A stretch of DNA of 64,000 nucleotides from Arcicella sp034519515 (GTDB lineage: Bacteria; Bacteroidota; Bacteroidia; Cytophagales; Spirosomataceae), in the NCBI GenBank assembly GCA_034519515.1, contig JAXHOK010000006.1, forward strand, positions 352,078 through 416,077, in the 5' to 3' direction. This document shows positions 8,506-16,484 of this stretch, piece by piece. Both the position numbers and the translations under genes were made by a program. A model generated the notes under the pieces. It was not told the DNA's origin and did not search any database. It was given only the letters and a program-made list of their open reading frames with translations. Within the stretch, counting starts at the first letter, position 1, and each line of letters starts with the position of its first letter.

Positions 8506-9151
8506 TGAAAATTGTATTAGATACCAATATTCTTCTGACTATAATATCCAGTAAATCTTCCAACAGAATGATTTTTGATGCGTTTCCGGAAGAACAATAC
8601 GAGTTATGTATTACGAATGAAATTTTGGAGGAATATGCCGAAATTATTGGTAATAAAATGGGAAAAGCAGTGGCTAATACGCTTGTATAGCTACTTTTAG
8701 AACAGCCAAACACCATATTTATAACTCGTTTTTGTGCCGTTGTTGGTGTTCCATTTTGGCAAAAGTCTCAGCCAGCCGTTGTTGGTGTTTTTTCCACCAA
8801 CAACATATGCGTAAGCAACTCGCCAACTACGGAAGTGAGAGTTTATCTTATCGGTATTCAATGCTTTATTCATAATAAATTAGTTTTATATTATCGTATT
8901 CGGTGCTTGCTTTCGCACGTGTTGTTGGTCGAAAAAAGACCAACAACGGCACTAATCAGACCCCGATGACCGAAACGTCGGACCGCAACAAATTTGTTGA
9001 TTGTGCTATTGCTTGTAACGCTACTTATTTAGTGAGTCAAGATAAACATTTTAATATTTTAGAAACAATACTTTTTCCCAAAGTACAAGTTTTGAAAGTA
9101 AATCAATTTGTAGAGGTATTGAATGACAGTAAAAACCGCCTTGCTGATTAA
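8505..9151 (+). pseudogene. PIN-domain (VapC-like) toxin, disrupted
   Basis: The N-terminal part (8505-8690, GTG start) reads MKIVLDTNILLTIISS, the classic PIN strand with D6 and N8. A TAG at 8688 interrupts it, and reading past the stop gives LLLEQPNTIFIT, which is still PIN-like. The frame then enters a 219-bp palindromic element at 8734. The C-terminal half resumes after it (about 8965-9151) as DRNKFVDCAIACNATYLVSQD, containing the later acidic PIN residues. So one gene carries both a nonsense codon and an inserted element. The intact protein would be a metal-dependent RNase; this copy is almost certainly inactive. Confidence 0.8.
8734..8952. mobile_element. 219-bp palindromic MITE-like element in the PIN gene
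   Basis: The ends are perfect 14-bp inverted repeats GTGCCGTTGTTGGT / ACCAACAACGGCAC. The left end is followed by a second hairpin (GTTGTTGGTG...CACCAACAAC, about 8782-8809) and then GCGTAAGCA; the right end is preceded by TTGCTTTCGCA. The same order of hairpin, GCGTMAGCA, TTGCTTTCGCA, hairpin is found in the 94-bp element at 20900-20993, with different but self-complementary stem sequences. No coding potential and no clear target duplication were seen. Confidence 0.7.
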
Positions 9152-9169
9152 TTCAGTGAGGCGGTTTTG
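9131..9169 (+). terminator. Hairpin terminator after the PIN gene
   Basis: AAAACCGCCTT pairs with AGTGAGGCGGTTTT around a short loop and ends in a T-run; it overlaps the last codons of the broken PIN gene. Confidence 0.65.
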
Positions 9170-9600
9170 TATTCGTGGCGAGTGTATTAGACGTAAGTTT
9201 GTGGAAAAAATTTTCGATAAAGTAAGATTAAAATGTATTTAAGAGATATCCCCCGCAGTAGCTCGAGCAATGTCATTAAGTTAAGCAATTCTTCTCATGT
9301 ATTAACTTTTCTATTTTTGAACATTTTAGGCTTTTTCTTTGTCCGATACTGGTCATTTTTTCTGATAAAAGACCTATCTGGACGTATGGGTTCAAGATGA
9401 TTTGCAAAAACCCTTAACTGGTTGTAGGTTTAGCGAAGCGTTCCTACGACCTATAATCGCACAGAGCGTCTCGCTCGTTGGTTGAATACACGAAAGTAAT
9501 CTTCATGAATAAAAGGATAAAAATTCTGCCACAACTCCATAAAAATAAGACTTGTGGCAGAATTTTTAGTTTAATATATTTGCCATAAGTCCTTAAAATT
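9170..9600. other. Gene-poor stretch with hairpin, no intact gene
   Basis: About 430 bp between two gene remnants. A strong inverted repeat lies at 9519-9567 (AAAATTCTGCCACAA / TTGTGGCAGAATTTTT). Short GC-rich words around 9420-9480 (GCGAAGCG, CGAGCGAGACGCTC on the opposite strand) look like repeat debris. No convincing open frame or RNA gene was found. Together with the flanking broken genes it looks like a decaying accessory locus. Confidence 0.45.
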
Positions 9601-10035
9601 ATGAGTTATGGCGAAATTTTGTACCCACTCACTGCCAAATCGTGGGGTGGTTATGCCTTTGAAACGCTTTGTATGAAGCATATTTGTGGCATCAAACAGG
9701 CATTGGGCATATCGGGAATATTGACCGATGAATCCAGTTTTTACAAACGAAAAGATGATGAAACGGAGGGTGGTCAGATTGATATGTTGATTGAAAGGGC
9801 GGATAATGCCATCAACATTTGTGAGATGAAATATTATGATGGTTTGTATTCGCTCACCAATCAAGATATTCAAGATTTACGGAGAAAAAGAAACGTATTT
9901 CAACAAGTTACACAAACCAAGAAGCAGCTTTTCATAACCTTGGTTACCTCGCAGGGACTCGAAGCTAATAATAATTCATACTTGATAGATAAGCATTTAG
10001 ATGCGAATAGCTTGTTTTTGTGTGAGAAGTTTTGA
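9601..10035 (+). pseudogene. C-terminal remnant of an AAA+ ATPase with PD-(D/E)XK-like domain
   Basis: The 144-residue frame matches only the C-terminal third of the large DUF234-type ATPase family: SWGGYAFETLCMKHICGIK is followed by the nuclease-like core GGQIDMLI and ICEMKYY (D61, E75 and K77 in an ID...ExK pattern). The P-loop, Walker B and winged-helix portions expected upstream (about 250-300 residues) are absent; instead there is a hairpin at 9519-9567. It is therefore a truncated relic. Translation may still start at the ATG at 9601. Confidence 0.7.
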
Positions 10036-10096
10036 GTGGTTATTTTATGTTTCTGATATTTGGGACAAATTCTTCATGGTTTCGTTCAATTTAAAA

Positions 10097-11008
10097 TCAA
10101 TTCTTTCCCTTCCAAGAAATCATCAAAACTCCACCCAAAACCACAACAGTACCAACGATTTGCCAAGCCGTAATTACTTCACCCAGGAAGATATTTGCCA
10201 TAACAATTGTAGCAATCGGTCCGATGCTCCCAATGATCGAGGCATTGCCCGAGCCAATTCTTCTGATTCCTTCCGAAATCATGAATGAAGGAATGACTGT
10301 TGTGAAAACCGCCATGATTATTGAAAGTAGATAAACGCTTGATTGATAACTAAATAGCCCTCCGCCGATGGTGATTAAATAATGAATCATTATCATCATC
10401 GTAGAAATCAACATGGCGTAACAAGTAAATCGCAATGCTCCAACTTTCGGAATCATCTCGCCTGAACCTATCAAATACAGAGCGTAGGTAAGTGAACTCA
10501 AAAAGATGAGCGTTACCCCAATGATTAAATCTTTTTGCATTCCTATCTGTATATCAGGAATGAAGGAAATGACTACGCCTAAATAAGTGATAATGAGGGC
10601 GATGTATTGGATTTTATGAATAGGTTTCTTGAAAAATATTGCTGAAATAATCACCACCAAAGTTGGATAAATGAACAAAACTAATCTTTCAATACTGGCT
10701 GTGATATACGCCAAACCCCAAAAATCGAAGAAAGAAGCTAAGTAATAACCCACTAAACTAATTGCCATCATCCAAAGCCATTCTTTGTTTGTAAGTCTGG
10801 GAACTTCGGAGTATTTTCTGTTCTGAAAATAAAGAATTATCACGTAGAAAGGAGCAGAAAATAACATTCTCAACATCAAAAGCGAAACTGTGTCAACCTG
10901 AAAGTGAATGTAATTATAACGAACTAAAACGGCTTTTCCCGCAAAAAGTACTGAGCCTAAAACTACCAAAATTGCTCCAATAAAGAATTGTTTTTTTGTA
11001 TTTTGCAT
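10097..11008 (-). CDS. EamA/DMT-family transporter
   Basis: A 303-residue polytopic membrane protein with ten predicted hydrophobic segments in two EamA half-domains (about residues 10-145 and 160-300). The drug/metabolite transporter features include a conserved ASFFDFWGLAYITASIERLV region at the end of the first repeat and GEVITAWQIVGTVVVLGGV at the end of the second. The ATG at 11008 (MQNTKKQFF) is better than the TTG seven codons upstream. The substrate cannot be assigned. It is a single gene, convergent with the ATPase remnant. Confidence 0.85.
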   Translation of the reverse strand: MQNTKKQFFIGAILVVLGSVLFAGKAVLVRYNYIHFQVDTVSLLMLRMLFSAPFYVIILYFQNRKYSEVPRLTNKEWLWMMAISLVGYYLASFFDFWGLAYITASIERLVLFIYPTLVVIISAIFFKKPIHKIQYIALIITYLGVVISFIPDIQIGMQKDLIIGVTLIFLSSLTYALYLIGSGEMIPKVGALRFTCYAMLISTMMIMIHYLITIGGGLFSYQSSVYLLSIIMAVFTTVIPSFMISEGIRRIGSGNASIIGSIGPIATIVMANIFLGEVITAWQIVGTVVVLGGVLMISWKGKN

Positions 11009-11103
11009 TTTAACGTACCACGGCAGCAAACGTTGCCCGATTTTTACCGTATTTTATTCATTTCGCTCTCATTGATGTTCCACTTGGCGACTATTGTATT
11101 CTA

Positions 11104-11269
11104 AGAAGCCGTTTTAAAATATCTTACGACAAATTCTGATTGTCTTATTCTGACTATCGAAACCATATTTTTTACACAAGATACGCTGTATATTCCTTAA
11201 AAGAATATGATTCCGCTACTCAAAAAATACCATCAGACTTTATTCAGAGTATATTTTAAAACGGCTTCT
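11104..11269. mobile_element. 166-bp MITE, copy 1
   Basis: The ends are 19-bp inverted repeats AGAAGCCGTTTTAAAATAT / ATATTTTAAAACGGCTTCT. The interior is almost identical to the element at 25286-25451, differing at only a few positions, and both copies are exactly 166 bp. There is no transposase; the short open frame inside (MIPLLKKY...) also exists in the other copy and is a by-product. Such elements are normally mobilised by a full-length relative elsewhere in the genome. Confidence 0.85.
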
Positions 11270-11281
11270 AACAACAAAACG

Positions 11282-11363
11282 AAAAGTTTTACACAACGGA
11301 CAAGGCTGTCCGTATTAAAAGGAAAGGTTTTACAACACGGACAAGGCTGTCCGTGTTACAAGG
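11282..11363. repeat. Two tandem 41-bp repeats with palindromic core
   Basis: Each unit contains the hairpin ACGGACAAGGCTGTCCGT; the second unit has a longer stem (AACACGGACAAGGCTGTCCG onward). The units lie immediately after the 166-bp MITE and before the terminator of the acyl-CoA dehydrogenase gene. They look like REP-type dispersed repeats. Confidence 0.6.
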
Positions 11364-11366
11364 ATA

Positions 11367-11396
11367 CAAAAAAAGGCAGGGAATCCCGCCTTTTTG
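11367..11396 (-). terminator. Terminator of the acyl-CoA dehydrogenase gene
   Basis: On the minus strand AAAGGCGGGA...TCCCTGCCTTTT forms a hairpin followed by eight T residues, 25 bp after the stop codon at 11421. Confidence 0.75.
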
Positions 11397-11420
11397 TCTT
11401 TTTAAATCAATATAATATTT

Positions 11421-13220
11421 CTAAAATAAATACCCATTTTTCTCAATTGAAGCCTCTGCAATACGTCTGCGGGCATCTTTTAAGTTCATAGGTTCAATTT
11501 TGGTAAAGCGTTTCAAGCCCATCAACATTACTCGCAATTCGTCTCCTTCGGCAAAACTGGTGATGGCTGTTTTGCCCGCCAAGTTTACTTTATCAACAGC
11601 TGTATGCAAATAAATCATGGCAGCATCTTTTTGTAATTCACAAGCAATTTCTCCACGAACACCCGTTAATTTTTCAACTCTCAAAATGGCTGATTCCGCT
11701 ATGTAAAGTTCAATCAACATATCCGCCAGATTCATGATTATTTCTTGTTCTTTCTCGAAATTCATCATAAATTTTTGCAAAGCCGCCCCCGCAATCATCA
11801 AAGTTGCTTTCTTCAAATTTTTGATAACTTTCTTTTCTGCTACGAATAATCCGTCTTCTTCTTCCGTTCCAAAATCTGGGATTGCCATGATTTCTTTGCC
11901 CACTGCCATTGCCGCTGGCATCAAATTCAACTCGCCTTTCATGGCACGTTTCACGATTGTACCCACTGAAAGCAAACGATTGATTTCGTTCGTTCCTTCA
12001 AAGATTTTATTGATTCTTGAATCACGATAAGCTCTGTCCATCGGTGCTTCTGCCGAGAAACCCATTCCGCCATAAATCTGTACGCCTTCGTCCACTACAA
12101 AATCCAAGACTTCTGAACTATGTACTTTCATCATAGCACATTCAATCGCAAATTGTTCAACGCCTTTCAACTTAGCTTGAGCAGATTCCATACCGCCTTC
12201 CAACAAATCTTCAATGGCATCATCAATATTTTGTCCAGCACGATAACACGCTGATTCTGAGGCAAATACTTTGGCAGTCATTTCGGCAATTTTGTGTTTG
12301 ATTGCTCCAAAATTACTGATTGATGTGCCAAATTGTTTACGCTCATTTGAATAATTTACTGCCGTAGAAATCACCCCTTTCGATGCTCCCAAAACCGCCG
12401 AAGCCAATTTAATACGACCAATATTTAAAATATTTACCGCAATTTTGAAACCTCCTTCACGGGTAAATAATTGGTTTTCGACGGGTACAACACAGTCCGT
12501 AAAAAACACTTGACGAGTTGAAGAACCTTTGATACCCATTTTACGCTCTTCTTCGTTCATTGTGATTCCTCCAAAAGATTTTTCGACGATGAAAGCTGTT
12601 AAAGATTTGTCGTTATCAATTTTGGCAAAAACGATGAATAAGTCAGCAAAACCAGCGTTCGTTATCCACATTTTTTGTCCGTTGAGGATAAAATTCTTAC
12701 CATCTTCCGATAAAACTGCCTTGGTTTTCCCCGAATTTGCATCCGAACCCGAATCTGGTTCGGTCAAGCAATAAGCCGCTTTCCATTCTCCTGAGCCAAG
12801 TTTTGGCAAATATTTCGATTTTTGTTCATCGTTTCCGTAGTATAAAATTGGCAAAGTTCCGATTCCCGTATGAGCAGAATATGCCACCGAGAATGAATGT
12901 CCACCTCCGCAGGCTTCTGCCACCAACATTGAGGTATTGAAGTTCATCCCAAAGCCACCATATTCTTCTGGGATTGCCGTTCCCAACAGACCTAATTCCC
13001 CAGCTTTATCCATCAAACTTACCATCAAATCTGAGTTTTTGGCGTAATCAATTTCGTCTAAATGTGGGTGTACTTCCGTGCGAAGGAAATCCAAACAAGT
13101 TTGAGCAATCATTTGTTGCTCTTCGGAAAATTCTTCGGGAATAAAAATTTGCGAAGCGTCAATATCTTTGATTAAAAACTCGCCTCCTTTAATGGAAGCC
13201 TTGCTGTCTGTGAGTATCAT
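11421..13220 (-). CDS. Acyl-CoA dehydrogenase (VLCAD-like, long form)
   Basis: A 599-residue flavoenzyme that introduces the trans-2,3 double bond in acyl-CoA, the first step of beta-oxidation. The N-terminal, middle and C-terminal ACAD domains are in order: YCLTEPDSGSDA (middle-domain signature) near residue 150, ERKQFGTSISNFGAIKHKIA near 290, and the FAD/active-site motif IYGGMGFSAEAPMDRAYRD with IFEGTNEINRLL near 390-415. The extra C-terminal region of about 170 residues makes it a long-form, VLCAD/FadE-like enzyme typical of Bacteroidota. Two palindromic MarR-type sites bracket its presumed promoter, and the marR gene lies directly upstream on the same strand. Confidence 0.92.
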   Translation of the reverse strand: MILTDSKASIKGGEFLIKDIDASQIFIPEEFSEEQQMIAQTCLDFLRTEVHPHLDEIDYAKNSDLMVSLMDKAGELGLLGTAIPEEYGGFGMNFNTSMLVAEACGGGHSFSVAYSAHTGIGTLPILYYGNDEQKSKYLPKLGSGEWKAAYCLTEPDSGSDANSGKTKAVLSEDGKNFILNGQKMWITNAGFADLFIVFAKIDNDKSLTAFIVEKSFGGITMNEEERKMGIKGSSTRQVFFTDCVVPVENQLFTREGGFKIAVNILNIGRIKLASAVLGASKGVISTAVNYSNERKQFGTSISNFGAIKHKIAEMTAKVFASESACYRAGQNIDDAIEDLLEGGMESAQAKLKGVEQFAIECAMMKVHSSEVLDFVVDEGVQIYGGMGFSAEAPMDRAYRDSRINKIFEGTNEINRLLSVGTIVKRAMKGELNLMPAAMAVGKEIMAIPDFGTEEEDGLFVAEKKVIKNLKKATLMIAGAALQKFMMNFEKEQEIIMNLADMLIELYIAESAILRVEKLTGVRGEIACELQKDAAMIYLHTAVDKVNLAGKTAITSFAEGDELRVMLMGLKRFTKIEPMNLKDARRRIAEASIEKNGYLF

Positions 13221-13259
13221 TTTTCTATAATTAAAAAATTAATGAATAATTAAAATTAG

Positions 13260-13319
13260 TATGCTTGCATAACAATTTTTCGTAAAGTTACATAAATAAA
13301 AAAATAGTATGCAAGCATA
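13260..13319. promoter_or_regulatory. Two MarR operator candidates at the acyl-CoA dehydrogenase promoter
   Basis: TATGCTTGCATA (13260-13271) and TATGCAAGCATA (13308-13319) are perfect palindromes and reverse complements of each other. Between them, on the minus strand, TAACTTTA (13290-13283) resembles a -7 box, so the sites would overlap the transcription start and the upstream promoter element. The same words flank the marR promoter. Repression by the neighbouring MarR protein is inferred from this arrangement. Confidence 0.75.
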
Positions 13320-13333
13320 CCATTTAAAATATT

Positions 13334-13798
13334 TTACATGACTTCTTCAGCTATGTTTTCAGCTTTGTAATTGGCAGTATCAATATCCACAACTTCACTT
13401 ACTTTTTGCATCACTTCAAAAAATATAGCCAATTTTTCTTCGCCAATTTTTTCGTAAATGGCATTATTAAAGGCAATCACACCTTCTTTTGCCAATTCTC
13501 GTTTTTTCTTGCCTTCTTCGGTTAAATATACGTTTACCACCCTGCGGTCATCATCGTCACTTTCACGGCGAATCCATTTTTTATCTTCCAGAGTTTTTAA
13601 CATTCTGGTCAAACTTCGTGCCTCTAAGCCCAAAGCAGGGGCAATTTTTGTTGCTGGTGTGCCTTTACGGTCAATGTTAAGTAATACATAACCAATTGCC
13701 ATCGTCATATCAAACGGTGCGGCATACGAATTATACATCCGATTGATGGCGTGCCATCCTGATTTTATATGATAATCTACGGTTTTATCAGCCTTCAT
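13334..13798 (-). CDS. MarR-family transcriptional regulator
   Basis: A 154-residue winged-helix protein. The DNA-binding part runs from about residue 50 to 110: TPATKIAPALGLEARSLTRM (recognition helix) followed by the wing RESDDDDRRVVNVYLTEEGK, with the DxR signature typical of MarR proteins. MarR dimers usually bind 12-18-bp palindromes and release them on binding a small ligand. Four near-identical palindromes (consensus TATGCAAGCATA) lie upstream of this gene and of the acyl-CoA dehydrogenase gene, so autoregulation and control of fatty-acid oxidation are likely, perhaps with an acyl-CoA as ligand. Confidence 0.9.
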   Translation of the reverse strand: MKADKTVDYHIKSGWHAINRMYNSYAAPFDMTMAIGYVLLNIDRKGTPATKIAPALGLEARSLTRMLKTLEDKKWIRRESDDDDRRVVNVYLTEEGKKKRELAKEGVIAFNNAIYEKIGEEKLAIFFEVMQKVSEVVDIDTANYKAENIAEEVM

Positions 13799-13834
13799 TT
13801 TTCACTTGATTATGAAATTTTATTTTCTAATTAT

Positions 13835-13889
13835 TATGCTTTGCATACCATTGTAAAATTGTAAAATAATAATTTGTTATGCAAGCATA
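13835..13889. promoter_or_regulatory. Two MarR operator candidates upstream of marR
   Basis: TATGCTTTGCATA (13835-13847) and TATGCAAGCATA (13878-13889) match the pair upstream of the acyl-CoA dehydrogenase gene; the first has a 3-nt instead of a 2-nt centre. The 43-bp centre spacing is close to the 48 bp of the other pair. Autoregulation is inferred. Confidence 0.7.
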
Positions 13890-13962
13890 ATAAATAATAA
13901 TTAACAATTGAAAATGAATAATTAACAGTTTGGTCAGATTTTATCTTTTATGAATTAAAAAA

Positions 13963-13998
13963 GGGTTTAGGAAATAGATTAACCTATTTCCTAAACCC
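13963..13998 (-). terminator. Terminator of the 14024-14815 gene
   Basis: GGGTTTAGGAAATAG pairs with CTATTTCCTAAACCC; on the minus strand the stem is followed by a T-run, 26 bp after the stop codon. Confidence 0.75.
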
Positions 13999-14023
13999 CT
14001 AAACCTAAATCCCAACCCCTACT

Positions 14024-14815
14024 TTAAAACATCTTATCGGCTCTTTTAAACTGAACCTTAAAGCGTTTTTCATCTTTCACATCCCTGATTTTTACGATGT
14101 ATTCGCCTGGCGAAAGTGGATAGGTTGGTAGTAAAATTACTTCGTTTTGATTTTTCTGGACAGCATCGCAAGGGACACCCATACCCGAAATAGTATTGAG
14201 TAGTACATCTGCTTCTTTGACGTTATCCATTTTTACTCGTATCATTTCTCCTTCTTCGGAAGTGTGCAAGGTTACGCCAAAAGATTCACCATTTACGGCA
14301 CTTACCTGTACACCCATCGGTGAGTAAACGTGCATATTACGTTCAGAATCAAACTCGATAATACGATAATGATTGATGAAGCCACCCGTTGGGTTTTCAT
14401 CCGTAAAGATGTTAATACCTTCTTTGTCAACGTTTTTGATTTCGGCAATGTCATAGAATTTCTCTAAATCTTTGCTACGTTGAACAATAAATTTGCGGCT
14501 ATTATGTCCCGCTGGGGTTATCCAATTTAGCTGAACTGTTTGCTCAGTTGTGGAAACGGTTAAAGCAATTGAGATGTTGGAAATTGATTTAACAGGACCT
14601 TTGAGGGTGGATTTTGCCGCTGAGTTATCCTTTACGTCTTTCTCTGGACCAGTAGCCGTAATGGTTTCGACAAAACCGAGTTCAGTCTTAGCTTTTGCCA
14701 AATTCAAGGTACTGAGAATGCCCGTTGGTTGTTTCGGTAAAGTTACGAACGCCATGCCTGCCAATGATGTACAGGCAATGCCCACGCCCAAAATGCGTTT
14801 GTGAAGATTTTTCAT
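14024..14815 (-). CDS. Secreted protein, paralogue of the 2152-2790 gene
   Basis: The ATG at 14815 (MKNLHKRILGVGIACTSLAG) gives a 263-residue product with a signal-peptide-like N-terminus; the longer frame from 15007 crosses repeat-like intergenic DNA. Features are a linker (to about residue 95), a fibronectin-III-like domain (VQLNWITPAGHNSRKFIVQR) and a C-terminal beta-domain with ISGMGVPCD and SPGEYIVKIRDVKDEKRFKV. The last 170 residues align along their length with the gene at 2152-2790. It may be carried to the surface by T9SS, although the end lacks the usual lysine-rich tail. Function unknown. Confidence 0.75.
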   Translation of the reverse strand: MKNLHKRILGVGIACTSLAGMAFVTLPKQPTGILSTLNLAKAKTELGFVETITATGPEKDVKDNSAAKSTLKGPVKSISNISIALTVSTTEQTVQLNWITPAGHNSRKFIVQRSKDLEKFYDIAEIKNVDKEGINIFTDENPTGGFINHYRIIEFDSERNMHVYSPMGVQVSAVNGESFGVTLHTSEEGEMIRVKMDNVKEADVLLNTISGMGVPCDAVQKNQNEVILLPTYPLSPGEYIVKIRDVKDEKRFKVQFKRADKMF

Positions 14816-14993
14816 GAAAAAGTGATGGTTAAAAATATAAAACTTCGGGCGGAAGAGCGGAGGTGTGCGTGTAGATTTTGGGGCAAATATCGTTCCAAGT
14901 TTTAAGTTAAGAAGGCAAGAAGGAACAAAGCAGCAAAGGCACGAAGTGAAGAAACTTGTAGGAACTAATAAGTTGCGAGGACGTAAGAGTAAA

Positions 14994-15028
14994 AAGTGGT
15001 AAATCATACGACTTATGACTTACCACTT
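14994..15028 (-). terminator. Hairpin after the nitroreductase gene
   Basis: AAGTGGTAAATCAT pairs imperfectly with ATGACTTACCACTT. It starts 10 bp after the nitroreductase stop. It is made of the same TCATAAGTCGTA words as the hairpin at 18324-18379, so it may also be a dispersed repeat. Confidence 0.5.
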
Positions 15029-15037
15029 ACGACGGAA

Positions 15038-15763
15038 TTATACTTCAAAAATAACTTCTTCATTAGGCACTCTCAAACGTTCGGAATAAATGCCTTCGGG
15101 TTTGCCGATGCCACAGGCTACAATCATCGTGATTTCTGCTAAATGAGGTAACTTTAAGGCTTTTTTTACTAAACCAGCATCAAATCCTTCCATCGGGCAG
15201 GTGTCGTAACCTTCGGAAGCCAAACTCAACATAAAGGTTTGTGCTGCCAAAGCCGCTGATTTATGGGTCATTACTCGCTGGTCGCCGTGGTTACGAATAC
15301 GTAGAAATGGTTTGCTGAAACCCATGAAAAATACGATGATACTTCTCAAAATGGTGTTCAGTCCGAAGCGGTCGTAGCGATAAACCAAGGGCATTAATTT
15401 TCGATAATAATCCAAGGCACGTTTATCTCGTGAGGTCAATTCTTTCCCTTCAAATTGCTTTTCCATGTTTGCCAAATTCCACTTGGCACGCTCATCATAT
15501 TTATCCTGACGGGTTACAAAAACGACTGCTTGATTAGCAGTTTTGATGGCAGATTGCCCCATACAAGCGTGTGTGAGGGTTTCGTGCATGGATTTTGACT
15601 TTACCCAATAAAACTCCCAGAGCTGCATATTGCTACTATTGGGCGAAAGAATGGCACGTTCCAAACCCCGTTTTATCACGGCTTCATCGAATGGAGCATC
15701 AGCATCATAAATCCTGACGGAGCGGCGTTTTTGAATAATTTTATCGAAATCTTGGGTTGTCAT
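15038..15763 (-). CDS. Nitroreductase-family flavoprotein
   Basis: A 241-residue FMN-dependent oxidoreductase. The N-terminal signature IIQKRRSVRIYD and AILSPNSSNMQLWEFYWV (FMN-phosphate binding) is followed by AALAAQTFMLSLASEGYDTC and MEGFDAGLVKKALKLP, the conserved C-terminal part of the family. Such enzymes reduce nitro compounds, quinones or flavins using NAD(P)H. An insertion near residues 85-135 makes it longer than minimal nitroreductases. It is divergent from the small gene pair at 15832. The physiological substrate cannot be deduced. Confidence 0.88.
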   Translation of the reverse strand: MTTQDFDKIIQKRRSVRIYDADAPFDEAVIKRGLERAILSPNSSNMQLWEFYWVKSKSMHETLTHACMGQSAIKTANQAVVFVTRQDKYDERAKWNLANMEKQFEGKELTSRDKRALDYYRKLMPLVYRYDRFGLNTILRSIIVFFMGFSKPFLRIRNHGDQRVMTHKSAALAAQTFMLSLASEGYDTCPMEGFDAGLVKKALKLPHLAEITMIVACGIGKPEGIYSERLRVPNEEVIFEV

Positions 15764-15802
15764 GGTTCTAAGAATGAATTTTATGAAATGAGATTTTGTT
15801 TA

Positions 15803-15810
15803 TATCTTTG
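15803..15810 (+). promoter_or_regulatory. Candidate -7 box for the 15832-16480 pair
   Basis: TATCTTTG is an exact TAnnTTTG match, 22 bp before the first start codon. No good -33 element was found. Confidence 0.4.
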
Positions 15811-15831
15811 ATTATCAAAACAGTAATTATT

Positions 15832-15981
15832 ATGGAAACTAAAAAAAAATTATCGAAAGAAGAACGTGAACGAATACTCAAAGTCGTTAGGCAGTCGGCT
15901 GTAAATTATAGAGAGACGAATCATATTCTTGACCAAATACTTCCATCAACATATCCAAACAAAAATTTGCTAAATCAATAG
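15832..15981 (+). CDS. Small basic protein upstream of a DUF6169-like gene
   Basis: The ATG at 15832 opens a 49-residue frame (METKKKLSKEERERILKVVR) with a strongly charged helical N-terminus. Another in-frame start 36 bp upstream is unlikely because it would overlap the candidate promoter. The downstream gene begins 4 bp after the stop, so the two are probably co-transcribed. No family was recognised; a small regulatory or antitoxin-like role is possible but unsupported. Confidence 0.6.
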   Translation: METKKKLSKEERERILKVVRQSAVNYRETNHILDQILPSTYPNKNLLNQ

Positions 15982-15985
15982 TTAA

Positions 15986-16480
15986 ATGAACCATTATGAG
16001 TATGATTTTATAGATGATGAAACCTCTTCTTATTTCTTTAAAACAAAATTTAATGTTTTCTATCGAATAGAATTCAAACCAACTGGTTATATTTTTGGAA
16101 ATGAATATATTTGGTCAAATTACTGTTATGAATTCTCTATAAAATTATCAGAAAACTCTCCTCAAAATACTCCTCTTGATTCATTAGTTTCCGAAACAAT
16201 TGCTTCAATTTTTGTTGATTTCTTTAAAAATAAAGAAAATATTATTCTCTATACTTGTGATACGTCAGATAGAAAACATTTGGCAAGGGTTCGTAAATTT
16301 GATAGATGGTTTCAACAGTTTAATCAAGACTTATTCTTTAAAATTGATAAGTCTTTTGCTGACCCATTACAAAATACTATTTATTATAACTCTCTAATTA
16401 TCAGAGAAAACAACCCATATAAAGACGAAATTGTTGAGGCTTTTGAAGATCTAATCGGAGGTTTTGAAGATGATAAATAA
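15986..16480 (+). CDS. DUF6169-like protein
   Basis: A 164-residue soluble protein. The features IEFKPTGYIFG, YEFSIKL, LVSETIASIFVDFF and ILYTCDTSDRKHLARVRKFD match my recollection of the DUF6169 family, in which a short co-directional gene often precedes it in Bacteroidota. No catalytic motif is obvious. Local AT content is higher than in the flanking genes, which suits an accessory cassette. Function unknown. Confidence 0.65.
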   Translation: MNHYEYDFIDDETSSYFFKTKFNVFYRIEFKPTGYIFGNEYIWSNYCYEFSIKLSENSPQNTPLDSLVSETIASIFVDFFKNKENIILYTCDTSDRKHLARVRKFDRWFQQFNQDLFFKIDKSFADPLQNTIYYNSLIIRENNPYKDEIVEAFEDLIGGFEDDK

Positions 16481-16484
16481 TCTT

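Noticed and set aside
9232..9400. Short frame beginning MYLRDIPR
   Set aside because: It has a hydrophobic centre but no recognisable family and lies in a region of gene remnants; a transposase remnant on the other strand was considered but could not be supported.
9361..9480. Possible tRNA or small RNA gene
   Set aside because: A GGTTCAAGA-like word is present, but no acceptor stem or cloverleaf could be drawn around it.
11207..11491. Open frame in the MITE at 11104-11269
   Set aside because: It runs across the MITE, tandem repeats and terminator, and the similar frame at the other copy is a result of element identity only.
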